A stretch of DNA of 64,000 bases. Origin: Atopsyche davidsoni (taxonomy: Eukaryota > Arthropoda > Insecta > Trichoptera > Hydrobiosidae). The position numbers and the translations under genes were made by a program. The notes beneath the pieces are model-generated. The model did no database searches, was not told the origin of the DNA, and saw only the letters and a list, made by a program, of their open reading frames with translations. The stretch lies in NCBI GenBank assembly GCA_022113835.1, contig JAILWY010000023.1:7936001-8000000 (forward strand), written 5' to 3'. Shown here piece after piece: positions 1 through 12,800 of this stretch. The stretch's first letter is position 1; the number at the start of each line of letters is the position of its first letter.

Positions 1-2507
1 AGGCTTTTCTTAAGACAGAGGCGAACAGGGATGAGTAATGTAGAGTGAAGGGATATTTAGAGTCATTTAGTACAACCCAGGCAAGACAAAAGCAAATAGT
101 AGGAAATACGTTTCTGAAGTTTGTTCATCAAACCCTCTGAGTCTCATCCGATATTTTTGTACTATATTTTTGTTAACTTGATATTTTAGGTTTACGCCCA
201 TTCTTTTCAACAAGCTGAATAAAAATATACTGTTGAAAAATTTTCTAATAATAAATCATTTTTATTCCGTGAAATGTTATCCCCCTTCTACCTGTAATAG
301 TATTTGAAATTGTGCATACTGCATCATATATCGTACCTTTGTTAATAAACTTCGGATATCAATGTATGTATAATAACCGTTCTGCACTTCAAAGTGTAAT
401 ATAATATTTTAAAAACAGAGAACACGACAAGACATTAATCCATAGGATAAGATAACTGATAATAGCATTAAACGTTTTTGTTTTCCGAAGAGAACCAAAA
501 CTTTCGGAAAGACTTTAAAAGTAACCTTTATTTTAAGTTCATCTCGCTTAAGCTGATCAAAGCTTGCCAGTCCACCCTTCTTGTTTAAACTTCAGAAGGC
601 CGTGGCACAATCAATTACATCCAGATCTGATATCAAGGGATGATTATTCAAATACAACCCTTCTGGCCCATTCTTGTGGAAGCGGGGAAGGTGTCACTTA
701 AGTGGCCCAAAGGTTGGTAAACTTTCCAGAGTTAAAGTTAGAAAAGGTTAGCAGGTATTAAAACTTAATCATTATCGCTAAGTCTTCAGATTATCGGGCT
801 ATTATAAATGATTCGGATAATACCTCAAATGCTTTATTCGATACTTGTTTATAATTTAATTTGCAGTAAATTTATCAAGATATGTGTCCAATTTGATAGT
901 ATAATTATGTTTTAAAAAAATTTACTGTGTACTTTGTAAATATATATTATTCATGAAAAAATTTTTTTTTTTTTATCATGGGATAAAAAAAATTTATATT
1001 CCTTGTTTTGTTGCTTTAGTTTATTTCCGTAGCGTTCATAATTTCTAGCAAGGAAAAACTTATCTGGAGATTATTACAAAATCCTGGTCAAATTCAAGGC
1101 AAGACACCCAAACTACAATATCAATAATTCTTACCGTGTGTCGTGTTTATGAAAAAAAGTCGATTTCAAAAGACAATATCCTTGCTGGAGTTTTAAAAAT
1201 TCCCAACACCGCCTCGTAGGGGATATCTTCCGCCACTGTCCCTACCAGGCGACCCTCTTCACCCCCGCCGGACATGACGTCACGGAAACCTCCCTCGTCC
1301 TACCAGCTGAGCCCTTCGTTTCAGGCCTGAACACACGAGTAGCTTTATTTAATACTCGATGCAAAAAGTAAAGCGCTTAGCTTGCTTATTTATATGAGCA
1401 CGTAGTGAAGTTTGACACCAAATTTACCAAAAAAAATGGTAAGGTATAATTTATTGTTTACTTATTTAAACAGATTTCAACAAAAAGTTGCATCGTTACA
1501 TAATTTTCAAAACTTATTCAAAAGAATTTCTTCCTTCGCATTTGAAACACTTGAAATACAAAACTACTTGCAACTTTTACTTCATATTTCATACTGACAA
1601 AACATTCAAATTCAACAAGAAACACGTCTTTATTATGAAAAAAAATAATAATACGCTTAATCATAGGATTGAACAAAATTTTACAAAATGTATTTTTATA
1701 AAAATGTGGAGATTAATCTAGCTTATAAACATTTTGACGAAAATACGCATACATTTTTCGATAAAATTCTTTATAAAAAAAGCAAAAGATATTAAAGAGG
1801 ATTACGATGATTGTTTTGGTGATTTTCCGGTTTTATAATTTCCTCCTGAACAAGGCAAGATTAAAACTGGCTTTGAGGATTCTGTTCTGTGAGATTTCTT
1901 TGATATAAATTTTAAAAAAATTAAATACTTTTCTGGCCTTGAGTCTTCTGAAGTATACTTTGAATAAAAAAATATTAGTTTCGTATCTTGAATACGACAA
2001 AAAAAAAGGTTCATTGATATTGCAAAAAATTTTTGTCATGAAAATAATTTAGTGCCGTACTTTTAGCATATTTTTATAAAAAGAAAAAAATATATATGTG
2101 CCAATTTAACATGCCCAAAGCTAGTGTATTTTATATAGTGGCATATACCAAACACGGACTAAATCGGGGAAAATAAAACATTTTTAAATTTAAACAACTG
2201 AAAAGAGCTGTCGAAAGCTCTTTGGATGTTACAAGGCTTAGCAGATTCCATAAATTCTATATTTTTTTGTTTTATATATACATATTATGTATTTATTTTT
2301 TAAGTATTTTAATCAAGTTTAAAAACAAAAATAATAACTCCAATAACATCGATATGTACATGCATAAATTTTATTATTAATTCATGACCCCTTTGTATAA
2401 AAAAAAATTTTTTTTTTGTAAAATCTAGATGAGTAAGTTATCTTTGGTATTTTTCGCCGTCATTAAAAATGTCAGTATTGACGTTTGCTTTGTTCCGCTC
2501 GTTACAG
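1..2507. other. Upstream region or intron of Rim, no recognised exon
   Basis: AT-rich DNA with short, low-quality ORFs only. Because Rim's first visible exon begins mid-codon, this stretch is at least partly a Rim intron. I looked for the RIM N-terminal helix and did not find it. The only compositional anomaly is the GC-rich island near 1200-1345. Confidence 0.6.
1200..1345. promoter_or_regulatory. GC-rich island with a CRE-like TGACGTCA
   Basis: A GC-rich patch in AT-rich surroundings, with TGACGTCACGG near 1275. It could be a regulatory element or a small exon on either strand: the minus strand reads open for about 40 codons after a CTGGTAG that could act as an acceptor. No protein family is recognised, so I call it only a candidate element. 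Confidence 0.3.
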
Positions 2508-3819
2508 AGACCTCTCGAAGCCGTCGAGCCGCGCGGGCGCCTGCCGGGTGTGCCTCAAGTCCTTCAAGCCTGACGACTTCAGCAAAACCTGCCAGGAGTG
2601 CCAGCAGCGCGTCTGCGAGGACTGCGCCAGCTACTCCAAGCCGGACGAGAACCAAGACCCCGTGAGTATCCATCCGTGCATCACAACCAGAACAATGAAG
2701 TCCAAATTATTACAACTCTTAAAATAATAAAGGGCTCTTCTTTCTAATTATAAAACATCTTTTAAAGTTCTCTTTTTATTTTGAATAAATTAAAAAGAAA
2801 CAAGACTTATTGTGCTAGGTAGAAATATGTACATTTTTGTGATATTTGGGCCATGTTAAGGATCTATGGCACGTCTGACGTCACGGAGAAAGATGGTGCA
2901 ACACCTCCGGGACAGAAGAACACTACAATGATTAAAAGTTGTGAAATACGACAAAAAAAAAAAAATTATACGTCTGAACCTAACCTGGTTAGAGAAGAGC
3001 TCATCATATCACAACAGTATAAATAAACATATATCACGTTGTTTTTATTCGGGAAATAACTTTCAGCCTGACATCGATACTTTGTCCCACGTGTCAGGTG
3101 TATTATTTTTTTTACGTATTTTTTTTATATTTGTTGTGAACAGAAAACACAACACCGATGAACCGATAGTCTTGAAAAAAGACGAGTGTACATAATTTAT
3201 ATTGGCTATGATGTAGTTCTAGACTCTACAGTATTGATATTGTTACGGTCTAGCAGTAAGTTTGAAAAACGAACACCATAAACAAAGGGACTCTGGAAGG
3301 ATCGAGCGACCATCGATTAGGAGCGCCGATACGCGGTCTTGGAAAGCGAGGAGTACGCCTCGCGCGAGCTCCCGAATGTTGGAGATGCAAGGGGGGAAGC
3401 CATTTTGTGATTAGTGTCAGAGAGGGCTTCGGTCTGTCTGCACTCATAACAATGTTAATATAAATATATAATGTGGAAATAAATACTCTGTACGTAGATA
3501 AATAAATATAACTTGTGTTGACATAAATAAGCGTTTAACTGTGAACCCCGGCACGTTACAATATGATGGTCGTGATTCGCAGGCCGAGTTTCGGTGCAGC
3601 GTGTGCAGACGCAAATTGGCATCCAGGGCTGCAGCGCAGGTGCCCCAGGGCTCCACGGACTCGCTGCTGGAGCTGCCCATGGTGGAGGCGCTGGCTCGCC
3701 GCCACTCCGACGCGCGCCTCGGCCCTCCGAGCGCCCCCGCCGGCCTCGCGCCCCCGCGCAGCCCCGAGCTGCGCCGCCACTCCGACGTCTCGCCGGCCTC
3801 CCTGAAGGAACTCGAAAAG
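2508..3819 (+). CDS. Rim: Rim zinc-finger exons
   Basis: Exons 2508-2661 and 3583-3819 together encode the FYVE-type zinc finger. Four CxxC pairs are visible, at residues 12/15 (CRVC), 28/31 (CQEC), 36/39 (CEDC) and 56/59 (CSVC) of the visible protein, giving the eight zinc ligands expected for RIM. The intron splits the finger before the last pair. In the family this region binds Munc13. Exon 3583-3819 continues into a proline/serine-rich stretch with two RRHSD motifs. The acceptor of the second exon (AG at 3581-3582) lies only about 22 bp after a solo LTR. Confidence 0.92.
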
Positions 3820-6800
3820 GTCATCCATCATAAAATACAAAAAAAAAATTGTATTATTGTTTTTATCGAAATTGCACATCTCAAACCTCAAAGGATTTAT
3901 CGATGTCAGAATCGTTTGTTGTGCTCGCGTGACATTCGGAATTGACAGTTGATGTGTCTGCTTCGTTATGGGCACAGCTGAAGGGCGGGGCGTCCAGCGC
4001 CAAGGGCTCCACCGCCGACCTGGACTGGCGCGGCGCCGGGCGCACCAGCCGCGCCCCCAGCCCGCCCCGCTCGCAGGCGCCGCCCCCCGCCGCCCTCGCC
4101 GCGCGCCGCCCCAGCCGCGCCCCCGTGCGCCAGCGCTCCTGCGACGGAGACCTCGTGGACGCCCAGGGACCCGCGCCCGACGCGCTCATGCCAGCGCCCA
4201 TGCCGCGCAGGTAATACTCCACACTGAAGGCGGGGCGGGTACTAGTACCCGTTTCGCGGACTGCTGTCTAAATTAATAACTTTTTGTTGAATGCGTTTAC
4301 TCTAAAAGCGGCAGAAGGTCATTTACAGTTCGTGATGTTTGTTTAGACTCGTCAACGTTACTTCTACCAATACTGTCCGGTGATTCTGAACAAAGTGACA
4401 ATGAAGAAGTGGAGTGGTCAGAGAATGATAATCCTCCAATTTTTAGGACAAAGTGGTGTTGTTGTGATGCCAAGTAATCCGCAAAGTGTGTATGAAGTGG
4501 TTCAACTTTTTATAGGAAACGATTTATTTGACTACATGCAAATCAAAGAGTGCAATTTTACGCGAATTTTGTCCACTTCGCACATCAGTTTAGTCAATTT
4601 GGTTACCCGCTTAGAGTATAAATATAATATTGGCTATTGTGCAACAATAACATTTAATTTGTTAACAAAATTCTCATAATTTACTCGGAGTTGCTAAACG
4701 GAAGAAAAAAAAATTAAAAAGGGCAAATCAAAGAGTGTATAGACTAGATTTCACACGTGCAATTTTACGCGAATTTTGCCCGCTACGCACATCAGTTTAG
4801 TCAATTTGCTTATCCGCTTAATGTGTGTTAGTTGTCAACTCAATACTAAGTATTGCAAGCAATACAGTGAATTGTGATAAGTGAAACAAAATGAAGAAAA
4901 AAAAAACTGTCAAATGTGGAGTGTTACAAAGTTAGTTCATTGAATTGTGGTAATAGTGTGGACTGCGTTCGTTTAATTTTATTAATTGTTCAGGGCCTCG
5001 GCGTATGACGTGTTCGCCCCGGGCCTGGCGGGAGCGGGGGGAGGGGGAGCCCCCTCGGCGCCCCAGGCGCGCCGCGGCTCCTTCCGCGTCCCTGCCGATG
5101 ACGAGCCCCACAGCCCTGACCGCCCGCCCACGCTGCTCGTGGATGAAGGTCCCCGTCTGCGCCGTCGGGGCAGTCAGCTGTGAGTGAAAACCGTTTAACC
5201 CTATTCAAAGTTAACTGTATACTTGTCAATGCTTCTATGGATATATTACTGTAAAAGAGTACGTGCCATTAAACAAGTTATTCTCGCGTACCTAAATGTT
5301 GGATTGCTGAAATGAAGTGATGGGTTTGTGGTGTCGCAGTCCCGACATCACGGGGATGGTGAACCGCGGCGCGCTGGGCGGCTCGGCGGCGTGCTCGCTG
5401 GGCGCGGGCGGGCCGGGCACGGGGGCCCCCGCGCCCTCCTCGCCGCCCCTGCCCACCCGCCAGCAGTCCGTGGACGGAGAGGCCATCCGCATCGTCATCC
5501 ACGACGTGGACAGCGGCGGGGCCGCGCGGCGCCGCGTCCTGCTGCGCCGGGACCCCGCTGACAAGGCCCACCGCAGTCAGTAACACTTCAATACTATAAT
5601 AGTGACAAGTATCGTGGTGAATCTCAATAAACCCTTATTTGTTTTAAAAAGTTTTGCTGTCAAAACTCATTTCAATATCTAGTCTTATCGGCATGCAAGA
5701 AATTCAACTTTTATATATAAGGCGCACTTTGGAAATAATTGCTCCTAAACATTTTTTTTTATTTTTAACACATTGTATGCGGGCGATTTGCGCGCGGAAC
5801 TATGCGTGGAGCGGGCGTTTTTCGCGACATTACGCGCGAAATTAAACATTTGGGTAAATTGCGATAACTTGGAAAATACTCATTTGTTTTTATATTTCTT
5901 TTTTTGTATTACTTATAATAGGGGTGACGACAGTATCAAATAATCAAAGAAATAATTATTTTAAGGGAAAATACATATTAAAAGGATTTAAAAAAGTGAT
6001 TTAGTTTTATTTAAAAATCTAAGATTAATACGATTTTCAATAAATTAAAAGATTAAAATACTGCAATCGGCCATTTTGACTGAAACACCAATGACAGCGC
6101 ATGACGTCACGCCTCAACATACAACTCAAATTGTAAACAAACTTCGATGCAAACACAATGACATGCATGACAGTTGAGATGAGGCGTGACGTCAGAGCGG
6201 ACGCCTGACACCTGCGAGCGTTTTCGCGCACTTTTGAAAAAATATTATAAAAATGGCTTTAAACTTCGTTAAACTCTAGTTTTTTACCGAAATAAAGTTT
6301 TTTTCGTAAATAGTAAACGTGTACCCCCATTATGGAAGAGGATTTGAAAATCTTTCGTCATGCCTATTGTACTATTCACAGTTCTGTGGACATAAATTCT
6401 ACTTTCGAACATAGATTTTCTTTTTCAAGGCAATTGAAGCGACCCGCATTCTACCGCCATAGACATCAAAAACACATTTATATGCGACCCGAGCTCTAGT
6501 ACTAGTCCACAAAAAGCGCCTTAAGATGCGCCCCGCATACAATCTGTCAACAACAAAAAAAATTTAAGGCACAACAATTCTAATTTCTATTGTTGTAATA
6601 TGGTGTGTGGCTATTCCCTGATCCTGCGCGCAGGTTGCGCGGCTTACAATGTGTGGCTTAGATGGTAGCGTACATGTATTTCTTTATTATCATTATTGAG
6701 TTATGTACGGGATATATGTGAAAAAACCTGTTTTCTGCATGAATTGATGAACAAATTAAATACATAACTAAGAATTAGATAACAGAGAAAGTCATTTAAA

Positions 6801-9800
6801 ACAAAAACAGAAAACAAATTAAAACAGACAAACCAAGAGAGTAAACTGAGTAAATTACTTAAAAAATATATACATCAACAAACGAAAGTCACGATACGGT
6901 TGATTATTGGTCAATGTTGCCTATTAAAAGTGGCTCCAAATTTAAAGATCATGTGCAACCGCCATATAACACCATAAACGGGATATATCTGAAAGTAGAA
7001 CAAATTGACTAAAGTTTTATCCTCTATCTTAAAAAATGGAGTTCTAGAAACCAAAGAAAATGGGGTATTAAAGAATTGAGTAAACGTTAGGGTTTCAAGT
7101 TGAACCTTGAAATTTTGACTCCCAGTTGTTGCTATCTAAGATCGTGCTTCCCCCACACATGTATTGAGTTTTGCTTTATTGCGCACATTATTTATAAAAT
7201 ATATTTAGCATACAGTCTCTCGTATTTGTACCATATTATTTGCACGAAACAAAGCATATGGCGCACCTCGATAAACTTCGTGGATGAACTGTAATAACCG
7301 GGACGCCGAGCTCACAAGCAGCCAGGCGGTTAGAGAGAAACGCATTTATATAGCCTCGGACTTGGCAATGGGTAGTTTGTGCTCTCTGTTTTTCAGACGA
7401 ATGTGTACATTCTCCATTTTTTCTGCCCTTAACGAATTGTCCTATTATCTATTCATTAATTTTTGATATAGCATTAAATTGCAATATCCTAGGTTACTAT
7501 GATTACTTCATGGCTTAGAAAACATATCTGAGATTGTAAGGTATACAAGGTGTATAAAAATATACACTCTTAAAAATATACTCTGTGATATTATAAAAAT
7601 AAATTTTGTGTATTTTTTCCATAAACCTTTGCCGTAGAATCACATTTTCATCGCTGAATTTTCAGCAAACTCTCTTTTATACAAATTTATTCCACCCTGT
7701 TTCCGTTCTAAAATAAGCAGCTTTTAACATGCTTATAATTAAAATTTAAATGTTTGATAATAAATAATATTATTAATCAAATCTAACTCACTTTGTTATC
7801 CAAAAGTTAACATACGTATTTAATAAACATTGAGCCCCGGGCTTGAATCCGAGCCGAGGTTTTTTCAATTTTGTAAAAAGTATCAATTACCGTCGGGCTC
7901 AAAAGAAAATAAAATCTACTTGAAAAATAACAGTGTCTTATATAAAGATGTTCTTATTTTTAATTCTTTTGGCGCGTCTAGTTTTGCCAACGTGCTGGGT
8001 ACCCATGCAAAGAAACTAGTCGCGTCAAATAGTTAAAACTATTAAAATGGAACATCACCCACTGTCTTATATACGTGTTCTTTTTCTAGATACAACGATG
8101 CGAACTTATATCATGTAATAACTCAAACAAAGCCGCAGTAGTATCTCATAGCAAATAATAAAAAAATATTCTGAAACTTGTGTTCTACATAAACAAATAA
8201 CTTTTTGCGTTTTATTTATGTTGTAAAAATGTCAAAAAGTCAATAAAGTTTGTGCAAACACGCTACAAACATTAAGTAATTCAATTAATTTACAAGGTAT
8301 AATAAAATTTATCTACCAATAAAAACTTTCGACAATAGCTTTATAATATGATCAATATATTCTTTGTGTAATAAGAAAGGTCTTACATATCATATATTAT
8401 ATATTTAATTTATACTTTTTTAAGTACAATATATACATACATACATGTAAAAATCAAATAAAAATATCATCCTTCGTGATCGATCTAATGTGCAAAATAT
8501 GATAATACATTTTTTTCTACGTCTGATAACACATTATTTTCTACGTCTGTCAACATTTCATTTAAAATAAATAATTATTTCGTCCTCCCACACAGTCGAG
8601 CACACTTCTGGGAGGCAGAGATAAGCAGAGTTTGTAGTTGTAGCCTGTTGGAGAAATTCTCGCTTCTTCCTGCCGCCCCTCGGGGCATTGAGAATGACTC
8701 TCGCCTCGGGCGGTCGTGATTTCTCCGAGGAGTTATATTTGTACGGAGAGCTTCACCTGTCGCTTTTCATAAACGTGACGTTTTGTATTCTTCTCTGGTA
8801 TTACGCTTTGTTCTTATTTCTTTTGTGATATTTACACCGTCTTCAGTGGCTTCGTTAGATTATTGGTTTTTTTTTTTTTTTTTAATAAAACTGATATTGT
8901 CAAATCTTTTTATAGAACACTTTTATCGCACTAAAAATCCTTGGCTCATTTCAACCTTCAAAGTTATTTTTGCTTAAAAAGTAGGCTTACGAAATATTTA
9001 TAAAACATAATACAAATCACATCAGAACTTTTCAAAAATGATTTTTACTTTGTACGGAATAAAAACAACCCCTTCAATAAAGTATAAATTTAGGACTGAT
9101 ATCATTACATGAATAATAAACCAGTCTCGGCATACAGAAGTTAGTCGGGGTTCCTCCGCTCCGAGGCCCGCCCCGGCAATCTGCCCCCGAGGGGTTAGCG
9201 AGGGGGCGGGGGAGAAACCGGAGACGAAGACTTGTTGCTGACTCACGCACACCCCCTCAAGGCTGCGGTCGTATTGGCACAGCGGTGCGCGTGTGTGTGC
9301 CTTATCCAGAGAAGTCACCTCGTAACATATCAATTGCCTAAAGGGAATTTCAACAGTGTTCGCAGAGAGAAAAAAATACTAAAAATAATTACTAACAAAT
9401 ATATTATTGATTTTTGTGAAGACCGTCTCACAGGAAGTACGATTTTGCCTATACAGGTTTTATTGATTGATAATGATTAAGTACATTTTTTCAAATATTG
9501 AAAATTGATTAAAGAAACTCTTAGAAAAATATCATCGTGATTTGTGTGGATTCCACACAAATCTTTCTTTAATCAATTTCAATATTTGAAAAAATGTACT
9601 TAATCATCATCAACAAATAACAAATAAATGTTAATTTTTCTTTAGCAAGATAAAAAAACAAAGCAAATAGCTGATAACACCGTTCTGAGACCCAACATGT
9701 TTAATATCAAAGATCGATATTTTTAAGGTTTTAAAAGTATTTTCATTTTAAATTCGGAAATCTTAATGACTTACCCATACATTAAATAATTTACCCATAA

Positions 9801-12800
9801 ATCAAATAATAATTAATTTTGCATATTTTAATTTAACAATTAACATATGCTAAATTATTTCAGTAACGTTATTAGGTTTAATCGCTAGTTCCGTGTAAGA
9901 TGCCAGTCCACGGAAGATGTTTACCTTTCGATTATGCTATTACACATTATGTCATCTCTTCTGTACCATAAATATTTGCCCATACAATATTAGAGACTGA
10001 GTATGTAGACAGACCGCACACGTGAGGCCCGCGGAGCAGCCCCAGTGCTAATGGTGTTTTGACAAGAAGGTCTAGTGTACACAACAAGGGAGAAACCCAT
10101 GTATGTCACGACTAATGCACTATATGAACTAGGTGCGTGAAAAGTATTTATTTTTTACATAATCTTAGTGTTTGGCTTTTTCATCGCCTACGCATAAAGC
10201 TTTTCAAAAGAGTCTTTAGTGGGAAAGTGTACGTACCATTCACGCTGAGAGTTTAATCTAGATATACCAGTTGCAGGCAGAAATGTGTATTCTCAATCAC
10301 AGAGCAAATATTTATTTTCGTTATATTCTTTTGGATTTAAGGGTCTAGGTCCCATGATCGAGTTTTATTGATCAATTTCTTGCAAAAAGTTTGATACATC
10401 CCTTCTTCCGAACAAAATATATTTTTATTTCTTATGAATTTACTATTAATATGATAAATATGTGATTTTCCAATTGAAGTGTAGGAATTTGGAGATTCGT
10501 CCTGTCCCTTTTCCAAGAGTCCTAAACAATTAAAAGTCTTTTTTTTCAATTGGAATTAAAAGATTAAATATAAAACCTGTGCGATATATTATTTTAAAAA
10601 TTAAAAAAAAAAAAATCTTTAACAAACTTTGGTTTTGAAAAGTCGTCATTTTATCCAATTTTTCAACATCTTCAAGATTTTTTTTAGCCTGAAAATGGAC
10701 GTTAATTAAATAATAAAAAATAGATAAATATTATTATAGTTTTCTCAATACTCTGTAAAAAAAAAAAGTGACAATTATATTAATTAAATGACACGATTTC
10801 GCCAGGTAATGGACTGCCTTTGGTGTCCGGTTGGATTGTTTTTCAAAACCTTAAGATGACTAGTTGACTCGTGGTATTTTTTTCATTGAAATAAAGCCAA
10901 CGAAAAAATTTATAAACTATTATCAATTACTTTAAATAAATTGTTTGTTTTTATTGTTTAATAATTTCAATGATTATATAATAAAAATCAAGGCTTTATG
11001 CTGGTGTACTTATGATCAGAAAATTATTTGTTAAGCGTTGTCCCATATAGTTGCATTTTTAAAGATTGCAGATTATTATTAAAAGTTGACATGAATCAAA
11101 GCACTTACAAAATAAAATTGATACTTATTTTTAAAAAAAATTATTTCCTTAATTACTCAGTAAATAAATCAAAATATTTTTTTGAATTTACTGAATAGTT
11201 AAAATCAATGAAAATATACGTATTTATTTGTACTACTTGTATTATTTTAATTTATGGCAAAAATTGCTAGCTTTTATGCGTATTACTAAATTCGTGTTTA
11301 CTTGTTTATATTGGCTTAGGTGTAGTTGCTTGAAGTTATGTGACTGCCTGAAATGTCGCCGCAAATTCCAGTAAAGGCTTCGCACATCCCATACCTGAGC
11401 TGCGGCCGTGACGTCATTCTTGGGGAGATCTAAAATTAGCATACAGAATATTATGCAAAGCAAGAAATTAGCTTTGATTCAACGAGATTGTAGGTTATAG
11501 TATCAATTTGAACTGATGAAGTATCCATTCAATTGATTACTTGAATAATTGTGAATACCGCATCAACAAAATTAATATATATTTCAGTGACAAAATCCTA
11601 TAAGACCAATAAAAAAATCGAATTATTTAATTTGTTGTTCGAAAAATAATAGTTTTACTATATTTATTCTTATTTAAAATTATTATTTTTAAATTGATAG
11701 TCAAAGTAACAGATAGATCATAAAATCTACGAAAAATTGATAAGTGCTTTACAGAATAGTTTTATATATATTTCTGTTAATTGTTGATTATATTTAACTG
11801 TCAGATTATTCAACTTTATCTTTCCTTTAAATAAAATAGACTGCTTATTCAAAACGTTGATAATTTATTTAGGACAATAATCCGAGTTTATCCGGGAATA
11901 ATAATTCATTACATTTTCCGGTGTGAATAAAAATTTAGACATCATGCATTATTTTCTTTTTTGTATAAAGCAAAAAATAAATGTAAGCTGTCTACATAAA
12001 CACCTCTTGTTTATTTATGAATTGAAAAGAATTTTTGATGTGAAAACCTACAACTGAAAATTAAGGTGTGTGAAAACAGTTGAAAATTTAGATTTAAATA
12101 AATGACATGAAAAAAACAAAATGAAACCCAGCATGAAAGCTTAAATCGTAACGTGTTGATCGTTTTAACACGTGCAAAGCAACTTTTAAGAGAAATAAAA
12201 CACTGTAATAAAAAAAATATATTTCATATGCCGCCTACACAGAACGTAAAATTAAACCACACGTAGCTCTGGAACACCCACAGTCCCCTTATTTACGTAG
12301 AATTTAGCACAACATGTCTTATCAAAGCCAGAGAGTTATTCTCAACTCTGACTTAAATGAAAAAAATAATAATTTTTAGTCTGGAATTCGTATTAAAATT
12401 CAATATCGTACTCATATAAATTTGAATCATTTCGGATAATTTATTTAAGAATATTTCACTTGACTAAATTATTTAACCATGTAACATAACAAAACATATA
12501 AAACTTTTCCAATGGTGTATATTTTATGTGATTTATTTTCATAAAATTATTTCAAACTACAGATAACATGGGATAATGTTTTTTTTTTTTACAAAGAGCA
12601 TAAGCTGGAAAATTTAACTATTTAATTTAAACTTGCTATGCAACCAAATATAATACAACAATTTTTTCATGTTTATACAAATGACTTTGACACACTAAAT
12701 TTCTATATCAATTATGGTTCAGCTAAGCATTTGCTGTGTATTGCAACTTTATATCGTCGATTTCTAAATTATTTAAATTTTAAAAAAAATTTTAGCATTG

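Noticed and set aside
3444..4222. Long ORFs antisense or out of frame to the GC-rich Rim exons
   Set aside because: They are shadows caused by high GC; only the frame with agreeing splice phases gives a RIM sequence.
4380..4679. 99-codon ORF as a host gene
   Set aside because: It lies in a Rim intron. Only one part resembles a transposase, other parts continue in other frames, and a duplicate segment follows. It is a relic rather than a gene.
5573..5583. In-frame TAA at 5581 as the C-terminus of a short Rim protein
   Set aside because: A donor at 5576 in the right phase joins to the PDZ exon at 14295 and gives the expected RIM sequence, so the stop is in the intron. An intron-retention isoform cannot be excluded.
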